A stretch of 64,000 nucleotides of DNA from the NCBI RefSeq assembly GCF_000771745.2, contig NZ_JPSL02000040.1, positions 626,157 to 690,156 on the forward strand, given 5' to 3'. Within the stretch, counting starts at the first letter, position 1, and every line of letters begins with the position of its first letter. The stretch comes from Thermus filiformis (GTDB lineage Bacteria; Deinococcota; Deinococci; Deinococcales; Thermaceae). The notes beneath the pieces were generated by a model. The model was not told the origin of the DNA. It searched no databases and saw only the letters and a program-made list of their open reading frames with translations. Both the position numbers and the translations under genes were made by a program. Positions 15,739 to 25,654 of the stretch are shown one piece after another.

Positions 15739-16640
15739 GGTGGTGGGCGCTGGTGGGGATGGGGGTGCTCGCCTTCCTGCCCCTTCTCTCCCGGGGTTAC
15801 CCCCTGCATCTGGCCACGGAGGTGGTGGCCTGGGCCCTGGCGGCCACCAGCCTGGCCTTCCTTTTCCGGACCACCGGCCTGGTCTCCCTAGGCCACGCGG
15901 CCTTCTTTGGGGGCGGGGCCTATGTGGCCGCCCTGATCACCCGGGCCGATCCCGGTCGGTGGATTTTGGCCCTGCCTTTGGCCCTGGTCTTGGGATTTGG
16001 GGTCGCTTTGGTCCTGGGCTTCCTGGCCCTAAGGAGCCACGGGATCTTCTTCCTGATGCTGACCCTGGCCTTTTCCCAGCTCCTTTATATCTTGGTCAAG
16101 CAGGGGTTCCCCCAGCTCACCGGGGGGGACGATGGCCTCCCCGGGGTGCCCAAGCCCCTGGGATTGGAGGACCCTGCCTTCTACTACCTCGCGGGGATCT
16201 CGGTCCTGACTCTGGTCCTCCTGGCCTACCGCGCCCTGCTGGCCTCTCCCTTGGGGCAGATCCTGGATGCCCTGCGCATGAACGAGGCGCGGCTGGGGGT
16301 ACTGGGATACGATACCCGCTTTTACAAGCTCCTGGCCTTTGGCCTCTCCGGGGCCCTGGGTGCCCTGGGGGGGGTGTTTCTGGCCGGTCATCGGGGTTTC
16401 GTCCATCCTCACGACCTGGCCTGGACCACTTCCGGCCTCCTCCTGGTCATGGCCGTGGTGGGAGGGATGCGGAGCGTTGCCGGTGGGCTTTGGGGAGCGG
16501 CGATCCTCATTGCTCTGGAAGCCGTTCTGAGCTCCTACACGGATCTCTGGAACCTTTTCGTTGGGCTCTTCTTGATGGGATCGGTCGTCTACGCCCTCAA
16601 GGGGAGAAGGGGTGAAAGCCGTGCCGGTGCTTCAGGTTAA
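15735..16640 (+). CDS. LivM-type ABC permease
   Basis: 301 aa, many membrane helices; T-T-G-L-V-S-L-G-H-A-A-F-F-G-G-G-A-Y and S-P-L-G-Q-I-L-D-A-L-R-M-N-E (the cytoplasmic loop contacting the ATPase) are conserved LivM features. Overlaps the ATPase gene by 29 nt. Confidence 0.85.
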   Translation: MRWWALVGMGVLAFLPLLSRGYPLHLATEVVAWALAATSLAFLFRTTGLVSLGHAAFFGGGAYVAALITRADPGRWILALPLALVLGFGVALVLGFLALRSHGIFFLMLTLAFSQLLYILVKQGFPQLTGGDDGLPGVPKPLGLEDPAFYYLAGISVLTLVLLAYRALLASPLGQILDALRMNEARLGVLGYDTRFYKLLAFGLSGALGALGGVFLAGHRGFVHPHDLAWTTSGLLLVMAVVGGMRSVAGGLWGAAILIALEAVLSSYTDLWNLFVGLFLMGSVVYALKGRRGESRAGASG

Positions 16641-18078
16641 GGGCGTGTACAAGAGTTTCGGTGGCCTCCTGGCCCTGGCCGGGGTCAGCCTGGCCGTGGA
16701 AAGGGGGGAACGCCGTTCCCTGGTGGGTCCCAACGGGGCGGGGAAGAGCACCTTTTTCCGGGTGATCGGAGGAGAGCACCGTCCGGACCGAGGAGAGGTC
16801 TTCCTTTTTGACCAGAGGGTTACCGGATGGCCCCCCCACCGCCTGGCCCGGCTGGGGATGGCCCGGACTTTCCAGACCTCCAGCCTCTTCCCGGAAAAGA
16901 CCGTCCTGGAGCACGTGATCCTGGCCCTTTTGGTTCGGGACCGACTGCGTCGCCGCTTCTGGCCCACCCCCCTTCACCACCTGGAGGCAGAGGCGCGGGA
17001 GGTCCTGGCCCGGCTGGGGTTGGAGGGACGGGAGGGGGTGGAGGTGCGCTTCCTTTCGTACGGGGAGCAGCGCCAGGTGGAATTGGCCATGGCCTTGGCC
17101 CAGGTCCCCCTCCTCCTCCTTCTGGATGAGCCCCTGGCAGGGCTTTCCGAGGAGGAACGGCACCGCATCCGGGAGATCCTGAAGGGCCTGCCCCGGGACA
17201 TGACCATCCTCCTCATCGAGCACGACCTCGATTTCGCCTACGCTTTTGCAGATCGGGTCACCGTTCTCCACCAAGGCCAGGTGCTTGCCGAAGGGCTTCC
17301 GGGAGAGGTCCGGCGGGATCCCAGGGTGGTGGAGGTCTATGTGGGGGGGTCGGAACCGCCTTCCCGCAGGTTTGAGGAGGAGGATCAACGGGGCGAGGTG
17401 GTGCTTCAGGTCCGCGACCTCCGGGCCGGGTACGGACAGGGGGAGGTCCTCCGGGGCGTCAGCCTCGAGGTGCGGGAAGGGGAGGTGGTGGCCCTCCTGG
17501 GACGGAACGGGATGGGGAAGACCACCCTCTTCCACGCTCTCATGGGCCTCTTGCCTTCCACGGGAGAGGTGCGCCTCAGGGGAAACCCCCTGCCGGAAGG
17601 GGCCCTGGCCCGGGCCCGGGCTGGCCTGGCCCTCGTCCCCCAGGGACGCCAGGTCATCCCCGGCCTCCTGGTGGAAGAGGAGCTGCTCCTTTCCCAAAGG
17701 CCTGGGCGCTGGACCCTGGAAAAGGTATACGGCCTCTTTCCCCGCCTGAAGGAGCGTCGGCACGCGCCCTCCACGGTGCTTTCGGGCGGGGAGCAGCAGA
17801 TGCTCGCCATTGCCCGGGCCCTGCTCCGCAACCCCGCAGTTCTGCTCCTGGACGAGCCCACAGAGGGTCTTTCCCCCCTTCTGGTCAAGCACGTGGGGGA
17901 GGTGCTCTTGGAGCTGGCCCGGCAGGGAGAGACGATCCTCCTGGCGGAGCAGAACGCGGCCTTTGCCCTAGGCCTGGCCCGGCGGGTCTATTTCCTGGAA
18001 CAGGGACGGATCGTTGACTGCCTAGAGGCGCACCGGCTGCGCGATAACCCGGAGCTCCTACGGGCAAGGTTGGGGTGA
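16612..18078 (+). CDS. Fused LivG-LivF double ABC ATPase
   Basis: 488 aa with two complete nucleotide-binding domains, normally two proteins. Domain 1 (about 1-245): Walker A G-P-N-G-A-G-K-S-T, signature L-S-Y-G-E-Q, Walker B L-L-L-L-L-D-E-P. Domain 2 (about 262-488): G-R-N-G-M-G-K-T-T, L-S-G-G-E-Q-Q-M-L, V-L-L-L-D-E-P. Both sets look catalytic. GTG starts at 16612 or 16621 are possible. Confidence 0.85.
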   Translation: MKAVPVLQVKGVYKSFGGLLALAGVSLAVERGERRSLVGPNGAGKSTFFRVIGGEHRPDRGEVFLFDQRVTGWPPHRLARLGMARTFQTSSLFPEKTVLEHVILALLVRDRLRRRFWPTPLHHLEAEAREVLARLGLEGREGVEVRFLSYGEQRQVELAMALAQVPLLLLLDEPLAGLSEEERHRIREILKGLPRDMTILLIEHDLDFAYAFADRVTVLHQGQVLAEGLPGEVRRDPRVVEVYVGGSEPPSRRFEEEDQRGEVVLQVRDLRAGYGQGEVLRGVSLEVREGEVVALLGRNGMGKTTLFHALMGLLPSTGEVRLRGNPLPEGALARARAGLALVPQGRQVIPGLLVEEELLLSQRPGRWTLEKVYGLFPRLKERRHAPSTVLSGGEQQMLAIARALLRNPAVLLLDEPTEGLSPLLVKHVGEVLLELARQGETILLAEQNAAFALGLARRVYFLEQGRIVDCLEAHRLRDNPELLRARLG

Positions 18079-18084
18079 TGCAGG

Positions 18085-19521
18085 ATGGCAGAGATGTTTA
18101 TCGGCGGTAAAGAGGAGACATTTCCCGGCCTGGAGCGGTTCCCCGTGGTCAACCCGGCCACAGGGGAGGTGGTGGACACGGTTCCCCTGGCCACGGAGCG
18201 GGAGGTGGACCTGGCGGTCCGGACTGCCTACGAGGCCTTCCCCGGCTGGTGGGATACGCCGGCCGCCCGGAGGGGGGAGATCCTGTACGCGGCCCTGGAG
18301 AAGGTGAAGGCCCACGCGGAGGAACTGGCCCGCACCCTCACCCTGGAGCAGGGCAAGCCCATCCGGGAAGCGCGGCTGGAGATCCGGCGCTTCCTCCACA
18401 CCATCGAGCACTACGCGGGCTTGGCCAAGAACCTCCGCGGGGGGTACGTGCCCGGCCTGGACGAGGGAGCCTACGGCCTCATCCTCAAGAGGCCCCTGGG
18501 CGTGGTGGCGGCCATCGTACCTTGGAACTTCCCCACCACACTCCTCGCCAACAAGCTGGGGCCGGCCCTGGTCACGGGCAACACCGTGGTGGCCAAGCCC
18601 GCGGAGACCACACCCCTCACCACCTTGAAGATCGCCGCCCTGTTTCACGAGGCCGGCCTCCCCCCCGGGGTCTTCAACGTGGTTACCGGCCTGGGGCCCG
18701 TGGCCGGGGAAGCCCTGGTCCGCCACCCCCAGGTGCGGAAGGTGGCCTTCACGGGGTCGACCGGGGTGGGCAAGCGCATCATGGCCCTGGCCTCGGAGGG
18801 GCTGAAGCGGGTCACCCTGGAGCTTGGGGGATCCGACCCCATGATCGTCTGCGACGATGCCGACCTGGAGGCTGCCGCCAAGGCCGCGGCCGTGGGGCGG
18901 TTCTTCAACTGCGGGCAGGCCTGCCTGGCGGTCAAGCGCCTCTACGTCTTTGAGAACGTCTACGAAGCCTTCATGGAGCGCTTCCTTCCCCGGGTGCAGC
19001 GCCTCAGGCTGGGCCCGGGCTTGGATGAGGCAACGCAGATGGGTCCCCTGCACACGGAAAGGCAGCGCCGCCTCATAGAGGAGCAGCTCCAGGACGCCCT
19101 GGAGAGCGGGGGACGGCTGGTCGCGGGAGGCAGGAGGCCGGAAGGGGAGGCCCTGCGCCGGGGGTTCTTTTTCGAACCCACGGTGGTCCTGGAACCTGGC
19201 CTGGACAGCCGGGTGGCCCGGGAGGAGGTCTTCGGTCCCCTACTTCCCGTCTGGCGGGTCAGAAGTCTGGAGGAGGCGGTGGAGCTGGCCAACCGCTCCC
19301 CCTACGGCCTGGGCTCAACCGTGTTCACGCGGAGCCTGGAGCGGGCCTCCTACGCCCTGGAGAAGCTGGAGGCCGGGTATACTTGGGTTAACTCCGTCAA
19401 CCGCATCTACGACGAACTGCCTTTCGGGGGTGTGAAGCAGAGCGGCTACGGTAAGGAGCACGGCATTGAGGCCCTGGAGTACTACCAGGAAACCAAGGCC
19501 GGGGTGGTGCGGTGGAGGTGA
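18085..19521 (+). CDS. Aldehyde dehydrogenase
   Basis: 478 aa, closely related to the ALDH at 12075 (both begin MAEMFIGG and end near E-L-P-F-G-G-V-K-Q-S-G-Y-G-K-E-H-G). Catalytic G-Q-A-C-L-A and L-E-L-G-G-S-D-P are intact. The pair probably arose by duplication across the divergent promoters. Oxidises an aldehyde intermediate of the aromatic or dicarboxylic pathway (inferred). Confidence 0.85.
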   Translation: MAEMFIGGKEETFPGLERFPVVNPATGEVVDTVPLATEREVDLAVRTAYEAFPGWWDTPAARRGEILYAALEKVKAHAEELARTLTLEQGKPIREARLEIRRFLHTIEHYAGLAKNLRGGYVPGLDEGAYGLILKRPLGVVAAIVPWNFPTTLLANKLGPALVTGNTVVAKPAETTPLTTLKIAALFHEAGLPPGVFNVVTGLGPVAGEALVRHPQVRKVAFTGSTGVGKRIMALASEGLKRVTLELGGSDPMIVCDDADLEAAAKAAAVGRFFNCGQACLAVKRLYVFENVYEAFMERFLPRVQRLRLGPGLDEATQMGPLHTERQRRLIEEQLQDALESGGRLVAGGRRPEGEALRRGFFFEPTVVLEPGLDSRVAREEVFGPLLPVWRVRSLEEAVELANRSPYGLGSTVFTRSLERASYALEKLEAGYTWVNSVNRIYDELPFGGVKQSGYGKEHGIEALEYYQETKAGVVRWR

Positions 19522-19525
19522 GAGG

Positions 19526-21076
19526 ATGCTGGAGCTTCCAGAGCGGTACAATGTGAGCACGATTCTGGACCGTAACCTGGAAAGGGGGCTGGCGGGCAAG
19601 GCCGCCGTCCGTTGGGCGGAAGGGGAGCTGAGCTACGGTGAGCTCTTCGCCCGGGTCTGCGCCTTCGCACGGGCCCTCAGGGCCCTGGGGTTTCGTCGGG
19701 AGGAACGGGTCCTCCTGGTGCTGGACGACACCTGGGCCTTCCCGGTGGCCTTTCTGGGGGCCATCCGAATGGGGGCGGTGCCCATCCCGGTGAACCCTCT
19801 TCTCCGGCCCGAAGAGTACCGTTACTTCCTGGAAGACAGCTATGCCCGGGCCGTGGTGGCCGACGAGGGGAGCCTTTCCCGGGTGGCGGAGGCCCTGAAG
19901 GGGATGGAGGGGGTTTTCCTGATCGCCTGCGGGGCGGAGCCCCCCGAGGGGGTGGAGGGGGTGCGCTTGGAGGAGCTCCTCCAGGCCCATGCGGGGGAGG
20001 TGCCCCCCGCCGACACCCACCGGGACGACATGGCCTTCTGGCTCTACAGCTCGGGGTCCACGGGGAAGCCCAAGGGGGTGGTCCACCTGCAGCACGACAT
20101 CCCCTACACCTGCGAGACCTACGCCAAGCACGTCCTCCAGATCCGCGAGGAAGACGTGACCTTCTCCGCCTCCAAGCTTTTTCACGCCTACGGACTCGGC
20201 AACAACCTCTCCTTCCCCTACTGGGTGGGCGCAACCACCGTCCTCCTCAAGGGGCGCCCCACGCCGGAAACGGTTCTCCAGACCATCGTCCGTTTTCGGC
20301 CCAGCCTGTTCTTCACCGTTCCCACCCTTTACAACCTGATCCTTAACCACCCCGAAGCCGGGCGGTACGACCTTTCCTCCATCCGACTCTGCGTCTCTGC
20401 GGCCGAGCCCCTGCCCCCCGAGATCTGGCGGCGCTGGAAGGAAACCTTCGGGCTCGTTATCCTGGACGGCATCGGCTCCACGGAGATGCTCCATATTTAC
20501 TGCTCCAACACCCTGGATGCCCTCAAGCCCGGTTCCTCGGGGAAGCCGGTCCTCGGCTATGAGCTCAGGATCCTCTCTCCGGAAGGCACGCCCGTGCCCC
20601 CAGGGGAGGCCGGGGACCTCTGGGTCAGGGGGGACAGCGCCCTCGCCTTCTATTGGCACCAGCACGAGAAGACCAAGCGCACGCTTCAGGGGGAGTGGTT
20701 CCATACCGGGGACCGCTACCGCATGGACGAGGAGGGGTTCTTCTGGTACGAGGGCCGGAGCGACGACATGATCAAGGTCAAGGGCCTCTGGGTTTCCCCC
20801 ATCGAGATCGAAAACGCCCTCATGGAGCATCCTGCGGTCCGGGAGGCGGCCGTGGTAGGGGTCCAAGTGGAGGGACTCGCCCGAATCAAGGCCTTTGTGA
20901 TCCTCCGCGAGGGGTACACTCCCGGCGAGGCCCTTACCCGGGAACTCCAGGAGTGGTGCAAGGCCAGGCTCCGGCCCTACCAGTACCCCGAGTTCGTGGC
21001 CTACGTGGAGGACTTCCCCCGCACCGCCACAGGTAAGGTCCAGCGTTTCAAGCTGCGCGAGCTCCAGGAGGCCTGA
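19526..21076 (+). CDS. Benzoate-CoA-ligase-family acyl-CoA synthetase
   Basis: 516 aa ANL-superfamily enzyme. P-loop-like Y-S-S-G-S-T-G-K-P-K-G, D-G-I-G-S-T-E-M-L (A5), W-F-H-T-G-D-R-Y-R-M-D and G-R-S-D-D-M-I-K-V-K-G are in order; the final catalytic Lys is in R-T-A-T-G-K-V-Q. The opening P-E-R-Y-N-V-S-T-I-L-D-R-N-L is characteristic of benzoate/4-hydroxybenzoate-CoA ligases. It would form an aryl-CoA for degradation. A phenylacetate ligase (PaaK type) is not in the window. Confidence 0.8.
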   Translation: MLELPERYNVSTILDRNLERGLAGKAAVRWAEGELSYGELFARVCAFARALRALGFRREERVLLVLDDTWAFPVAFLGAIRMGAVPIPVNPLLRPEEYRYFLEDSYARAVVADEGSLSRVAEALKGMEGVFLIACGAEPPEGVEGVRLEELLQAHAGEVPPADTHRDDMAFWLYSSGSTGKPKGVVHLQHDIPYTCETYAKHVLQIREEDVTFSASKLFHAYGLGNNLSFPYWVGATTVLLKGRPTPETVLQTIVRFRPSLFFTVPTLYNLILNHPEAGRYDLSSIRLCVSAAEPLPPEIWRRWKETFGLVILDGIGSTEMLHIYCSNTLDALKPGSSGKPVLGYELRILSPEGTPVPPGEAGDLWVRGDSALAFYWHQHEKTKRTLQGEWFHTGDRYRMDEEGFFWYEGRSDDMIKVKGLWVSPIEIENALMEHPAVREAAVVGVQVEGLARIKAFVILREGYTPGEALTRELQEWCKARLRPYQYPEFVAYVEDFPRTATGKVQRFKLRELQEA

Positions 21077-22282
21077 GTGCCGGAGGCCTGGATCATAGAC
21101 GCGGTCAGGACGCCCATCGGACGGCACGGGGGGGTGCTCTCCTCCGTGCGACCGGACGACCTTCTGGCCCACGCCCTGGCTAGCCTGATGGAGCGGACGG
21201 GCGTCCCCAAGGAGGCGGTGGAGGACGTCTACGCGGGCTGCGCCAACCAGGCGGGAGAGGACAACCGCAACGTGGCCCGCATGGCCCTCCTCCTGGCGGG
21301 CTTCCCCGTGGAGGTGGCGGGCTGCACGGTGAACCGGCTCTGCGGAAGCGGCCTCGAGGCCGTGGCCCAGGCCGCCCGGGCCATCTGGGCCGGGGAGGGC
21401 CAGGTCTACATCGGAGGCGGCGTGGAGTCCATGTCCCGCGCCCCCTACGCCGTCCCCAAGCCCGAGCGGGGCTTCCCCACCGGGAACCTGGTCATGTACG
21501 ACACCACCTTAGGCTGGCGGTTCGTCAACCCCCGGATGCAGGCCCTCTACGGCACGGAGAGCATGGGGGAAACGGCGGAGAACCTGGCCGAGATGTACCG
21601 GATCGGGCGGGAAGCCCAGGACCGCTTCGCCCTCCTCTCCCACCAGAAGGCGGTCCGGGCCTGGGACGAAGGCCGCTTTCAAAAGGAGGTGGTCCCCGTC
21701 CCCGTGCGGCGGGGGAAGGAGGAGGGGTGGGTGGAGGTGGACGAGGGGCCCCGGCGGGACACCTCCTTGGAAAAGCTGGCCCAGCTTAGGCCCGTCTTCC
21801 GGGAAGGGGGGACGGTGACCGCCGGGAACTCCAGCCCCTTAAACGACGGGGCGGCGGCGGTCCTCCTGGTCTCGGACGCCTACGCCAAGGCCCACGGGCT
21901 AAAACCCCTCGCCCGCATCCGGTCCATCGCCGTGGCCGGGGTGCCCCCTCGGATCATGGGGATCGGGCCGGTGCCCGCCACTAAGAAGGCCCTGGAGCGG
22001 GCGGGGCTGAGCCTAGGGGAGATCGGGCTCATTGAGCTCAACGAGGCCTTCGCCGCCCAGGCCCTGGCGGTCTTAAGGGAATGGGGCCTGGAGATGGAGG
22101 ACCCCCGCCTGAATCCGAACGGCGGGGCCATCGCCCTGGGCCACCCCTTGGGGGCCTCGGGGGCCAGGATTCTCACCACCCTGGTCCACGAGATGCAAAG
22201 GCGAAAGGTCCAGTTCGGCCTGGCCACCATGTGCATCGGGGTGGGCCAGGGGATCGCCCTGGTGGTGGAGGGAGTATGGTAG
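21077..22282 (+). CDS. Acetyl-CoA acyltransferase (thiolase), 3-oxoadipyl-CoA type
   Basis: 401 aa from GTG 21077 immediately after the ligase stop. Nucleophile Cys in T-V-N-R-L-C-G-S-G-L-E-A, H in G-G-A-I-A-L-G-H-P-L-G-A-S-G and C in M-C-I-G-V-G-Q-G complete the thiolase triad. PaaJ/PcaF-type thiolases cleave 3-oxoadipyl-CoA to succinyl- and acetyl-CoA, the expected last step. Confidence 0.85.
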   Translation: MPEAWIIDAVRTPIGRHGGVLSSVRPDDLLAHALASLMERTGVPKEAVEDVYAGCANQAGEDNRNVARMALLLAGFPVEVAGCTVNRLCGSGLEAVAQAARAIWAGEGQVYIGGGVESMSRAPYAVPKPERGFPTGNLVMYDTTLGWRFVNPRMQALYGTESMGETAENLAEMYRIGREAQDRFALLSHQKAVRAWDEGRFQKEVVPVPVRRGKEEGWVEVDEGPRRDTSLEKLAQLRPVFREGGTVTAGNSSPLNDGAAAVLLVSDAYAKAHGLKPLARIRSIAVAGVPPRIMGIGPVPATKKALERAGLSLGEIGLIELNEAFAAQALAVLREWGLEMEDPRLNPNGGAIALGHPLGASGARILTTLVHEMQRRKVQFGLATMCIGVGQGIALVVEGVW

Positions 22283-23127
22283 AGGACATCCCTCTGGTGG
22301 ACGCCCACGTCCACCTGCCAAGGCTCAAGGAGCTCAAGCCCTTTTGGTTCGATTGGGCCAGACGCCACGGCAACATCCCCCTGGAGCAGCTGTACGACCC
22401 CGAGGGCCGGCCCGTTCCGGAGGCAGTGGACGCCTACTTCGAGGTCGAGGGGGTGGACGCCGTGCTCCTCCTCCCCGAGTACAGCCCCCGCACAGTGGGC
22501 ATCCACCCCTACGAGGACCTCCTCCCCCTGGTCGCCCACAATCCTCGGCGCTTCCGCTTCCTCGCCAACCTCAACCCCCACCTCCACTACCCCTTGGTGG
22601 AGCACCTGGAGCGCCAGCTGGAGGCGGGGGCCCTGGGGCTCAAGCTCCACCCCGTGCACGGGGGCTTCCCCATAGACCATCCCGAGCTCTTCCCCGTCTA
22701 CTGGCTTCTCCAGGAACGGGGCCTCCCGGTGGTGTTCCACACTGGGGTGAGCGCCTTCCCGGGCGCCGTCAACGCTTACGCCACGCCGGAACCCGTGGAG
22801 GGGATCCTCCGTGTCTTCCCCCGCCTCAAGGTGGTCCTGGCCCACGGGGGCCGGGGCTGGTGGTACGAGGCGGCGGCCTCCCTGGCCCTCATGTACCCCA
22901 ATGTCTGGATCGAGCTCTCCGGCCTTTCCCCCAGACGCCTTCCCGAGTACTACGGCCGGTTTGACCTCCGGCGGCTCGCCCGCAAGTTCATCTTCGGCAC
23001 CGACTGGCCGGGTGTCCCCGGGATCCGGGCCAACGCCCTGGCCCTTAGAGATCTGGGCTGGGACCGGGAGACCCTGGAGGCCGTCTTCCACCGCAACGCC
23101 CGGGAGGTCTACGGGCTTACCCTCTAG
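22276..23127 (+). CDS. Amidohydrolase_2-family metal-dependent hydrolase
   Basis: 283 aa. V-D-A-H-V-H-L near the start, K-L-H-P, F-H-T-G-V and G-T-D-W-P are the metal ligands and catalytic Asp of the ACMSD/amidohydrolase_2 TIM barrel (decarboxylases or lactone/C-C hydrolases of aromatic catabolism). Overlaps the thiolase stop by 7 nt. Substrate unknown. Confidence 0.7.
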   Translation: MVEDIPLVDAHVHLPRLKELKPFWFDWARRHGNIPLEQLYDPEGRPVPEAVDAYFEVEGVDAVLLLPEYSPRTVGIHPYEDLLPLVAHNPRRFRFLANLNPHLHYPLVEHLERQLEAGALGLKLHPVHGGFPIDHPELFPVYWLLQERGLPVVFHTGVSAFPGAVNAYATPEPVEGILRVFPRLKVVLAHGGRGWWYEAAASLALMYPNVWIELSGLSPRRLPEYYGRFDLRRLARKFIFGTDWPGVPGIRANALALRDLGWDRETLEAVFHRNAREVYGLTL

Positions 23128-23129
23128 CC

Positions 23130-24830
23130 ATGCGCCCCCTGGTCCATCTGTTTCCATCCCCCGAGGAGCGGGCCCGGCTCCTTGCGGTGAGCCGCGGGGA
23201 GGCCCCTCCGGAGCTGGCGATCCTGGGGGCCCGGGTGGCCGACGTGTACACGGGAGTCTGGGTGGAGGCCAACCTGGAGGTGGCCTTGGGGCGGATCGCC
23301 TACCTGGGCCCCAGACGCCCCCGGCTGGGGAAGGACACGGAGGTGATGGAGGCCCGGGGCCTCTATGTGGTCCCGGGCTATCTGGAGCCCCATGCCCACC
23401 CCTGGGTTCTCTACAACCCCCTGAGCCTCCTGGAGGCCCTGGTGCCCCAGGGAGTCACCCTCCTGGTCTACGACGACCTCCTCCTCCGCCTGCGCCTGGG
23501 TGGGGAGGGCGCGGCCCGGGTGCGGCGGGCGCTTGCGGACCTGGCCCTGCCGGCGCGGATCCTCTGGTCCGTACGCCTCGCCCCCCAGAGCCTCCTTTCC
23601 GAGGCCGAGGAGGAAGCCTTCTCCCGGGAGGCCCTTTCCCTCCTGAACGACCCCCTGGTGGCCTGCTCGGCGGAGATCACCCGCTGGTCCAAGGCGGTGG
23701 CCGGGGAGGAGGGGCTGCTGAGGGGGGTGGCGCGGGCCCAGGCCCTGGGGCGGAGGGCGGAGGCCCACGGGGCAGGGGCCTCCTCCGATCGGCTGGCCGC
23801 CCTGGCGGCCGCGGGTCTGGAGGCGGACCACGAGGCCATCCGGCCCGGGGAGGTCCTGGAAAGGCTCCGGCTTGGGTTCTGGACCATGCTCCGCCACAGC
23901 TCTCTCAGGCCAGACCTTCCGGATCTCCTGCAGGGCCTTTCCCCCCCTTTGCCTTCACGGCTTCTCCTCACCACCGACGGTGCCGCCCCCTCCTTCTACG
24001 CCCGGGGGGGTTTTCCGACCCTCCTGGAGGCCGTGGCGGAGAGGGCCGGCCCCCTGGAGGCCTTGAGGCTGGCCACCCTAAACCCCGCCACCTTCCTCGG
24101 CCTGGACGGCCTTCTAGGGGGGGTTGCCCCGGGACGACTGGCGGACTTCCTCCTCCTGGAGAAGCCGGGACCCTTCCGCCCCCTGGCGGTCTACCTGGGA
24201 GGGAAGGCGGTGGCCCGCGAGGGGCGGCTCCTCCACCCCCTGCCCCCCTGGCCCTGGGGCGGGCCCATGGCCTTCGCCGAAGCCCCCTTCGCCGATCCGG
24301 AGCGGTACCGGCTCGGTCCCGCCCCGGCCTTCCGCCTGGAGAACGCCGTCATCACCCGGAGGGCCGAGGCTTCTTCCGGGGCCCTGGCGGCTTTCCTCCT
24401 GGACCCTGGGGGACGGTGGCGGGTAGGGGCCTGGGTGGAGGGGCTGATGCCGGGCCTCGAGGGCATGGCCACCACCTTCACCGCTGCGGGAGGCCTTCTG
24501 GTCCTAGGCCGGGATCCCGTGTCCATGGCCGAGGCCGCGGGGACGGTGGCCCGGCTGGGGGGCGGGGTGGCCTGGGCCAAGGGGGGAAGGGTGGTATGGG
24601 CCAGGTCCTTTCCCCTCTGGGGCTACATGCTTCAGGGTCCTTTTTCCGAGGCCCTGCAGGTGGAGGAGGAGCTCTGGGCCTGGGCCCGGGAGGCGGGGTA
24701 CGCCCACGGGGACGTCCTCTACACCCTGCTCTTTCTTACCTGTGACTTCCTGCCGGAGCTCAGGCTGACCCCGCAAGGGGTGCTGGAGGTGAAAGCAGGG
24801 CGCCTTTGGACCCGGCCGGAACCTTTTTAA
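23130..24830 (+). CDS. Adenine-deaminase-like amidohydrolase
   Basis: 566 aa with the general layout of adenine deaminase: N-terminal beta domain, V-P-G-Y-L-E-P-H-A-H-P (metal site, where Ade enzymes usually have G-H-I-H), E-A-H-G, D-H-E, and T-T-D-G-A, then a C-terminal domain. In an aromatic operon a cyclic amidase or lactonase role is as likely as purine deamination. Function uncertain. Confidence 0.6.
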   Translation: MRPLVHLFPSPEERARLLAVSRGEAPPELAILGARVADVYTGVWVEANLEVALGRIAYLGPRRPRLGKDTEVMEARGLYVVPGYLEPHAHPWVLYNPLSLLEALVPQGVTLLVYDDLLLRLRLGGEGAARVRRALADLALPARILWSVRLAPQSLLSEAEEEAFSREALSLLNDPLVACSAEITRWSKAVAGEEGLLRGVARAQALGRRAEAHGAGASSDRLAALAAAGLEADHEAIRPGEVLERLRLGFWTMLRHSSLRPDLPDLLQGLSPPLPSRLLLTTDGAAPSFYARGGFPTLLEAVAERAGPLEALRLATLNPATFLGLDGLLGGVAPGRLADFLLLEKPGPFRPLAVYLGGKAVAREGRLLHPLPPWPWGGPMAFAEAPFADPERYRLGPAPAFRLENAVITRRAEASSGALAAFLLDPGGRWRVGAWVEGLMPGLEGMATTFTAAGGLLVLGRDPVSMAEAAGTVARLGGGVAWAKGGRVVWARSFPLWGYMLQGPFSEALQVEEELWAWAREAGYAHGDVLYTLLFLTCDFLPELRLTPQGVLEVKAGRLWTRPEPF

Positions 24831-24846
24831 GAGGAGGTGAAGAATC

Positions 24847-25293
24847 GTGGGGCTCTTCTTCGAGGATCTGGAAATAGGCCAGGTGTTCCCTACACCGGCC
24901 CGCACCATAACCGAAGCGGACGTGGTAAACTTCGCCGGGGTTTCGGGGGACTTCAACCCTGTCCACACGGATGAGGAGTACGCCCGGGGAACCCTCTTCG
25001 GCCGCCGGGTGGCTCACGGCCTCCTCATCCTGGCCATGCTCACCGGGCTGAGGCTCCGCACCGGCGTCTTCGAGGGCACCCTCATCGCCTGGCTGGAGAT
25101 CCGGAACTACCGTTTTCTGAAACCTGTTTTCCCCGGCGACACCATCCGGGGGGAAACGGAGATTGTGGAAAAGCGGGAGACCTCCAGGCCCGACCGCGGG
25201 GTGGTGGTCCAGCGGGTCCGGGTCTTTAACCAGCGGGGGGAGCTGGTCCAGGAGGGGGAGTTCGTGACCTTGGTGCGGAGGAGGGATGGCTAG
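24847..25293 (+). CDS. MaoC-like (R)-specific hydratase
   Basis: 148 aa hotdog protein. D-F-N-P-V-H-T-D-E-E-Y-A is the hydratase motif with catalytic Asp and His. GTG 24847 has AAGAGGAGGTGAA upstream. The MaoC half of PaaZ opens the oxepin-CoA ring; a free MaoC plus a free ALDH in the same island could replace the fused PaaZ (inference). Confidence 0.75.
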   Translation: MGLFFEDLEIGQVFPTPARTITEADVVNFAGVSGDFNPVHTDEEYARGTLFGRRVAHGLLILAMLTGLRLRTGVFEGTLIAWLEIRNYRFLKPVFPGDTIRGETEIVEKRETSRPDRGVVVQRVRVFNQRGELVQEGEFVTLVRRRDG

Positions 25294-25648
25294 GAATCCC
25301 TTTCTGGAGTGGCTTGCCCCTGAGCGCTTTACCCGGGGGGAGGGCCGGGCCGAGCTTTGGCTTTCCGTGCGCGAGGAGTTCCTCCAGGCCCAAGGAAGGG
25401 TCCACGGGGGCGTCCTGGCCTCCCTCCTGGACACGGTCATGGGTTCGGCGGCGGGCAGCCTGGGAGCGCGGGTGGTCACCGTGGACCTCGCCGTGAGCTA
25501 TCTGCGGCCCGCCGAGGGGCCCCGCCTGGTAGCGGAGGGATGGGTGGTCCGGGCGGGGGAGAGCCTCTTCTTCGCGGAAGGAGCGGTCCGGGACGAAGGG
25601 GGGCAGGAGGTGGCCAGGGCCAAGGGAATCTTCTTTCGTGTGGGGTGA
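25286..25648 (+). CDS. PaaI-type hotdog thioesterase
   Basis: 120 aa: V-H-G-G-V-L-A-S-L-L-D-T-V-M-G is the PaaI motif (His-Gly-Gly and catalytic Asp). PaaI hydrolyses stalled CoA thioesters. Overlaps the MaoC gene by 8 nt. Confidence 0.8.
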   Translation: MARNPFLEWLAPERFTRGEGRAELWLSVREEFLQAQGRVHGGVLASLLDTVMGSAAGSLGARVVTVDLAVSYLRPAEGPRLVAEGWVVRAGESLFFAEGAVRDEGGQEVARAKGIFFRVG

Positions 25649-25654
25649 GGGAAT

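Noticed and set aside
22344..24745. Long plus-strand ORFs of 206 and 644 aa
   Set aside because: Out-of-frame shadows of the two amidohydrolase genes, rich in G, P and R.
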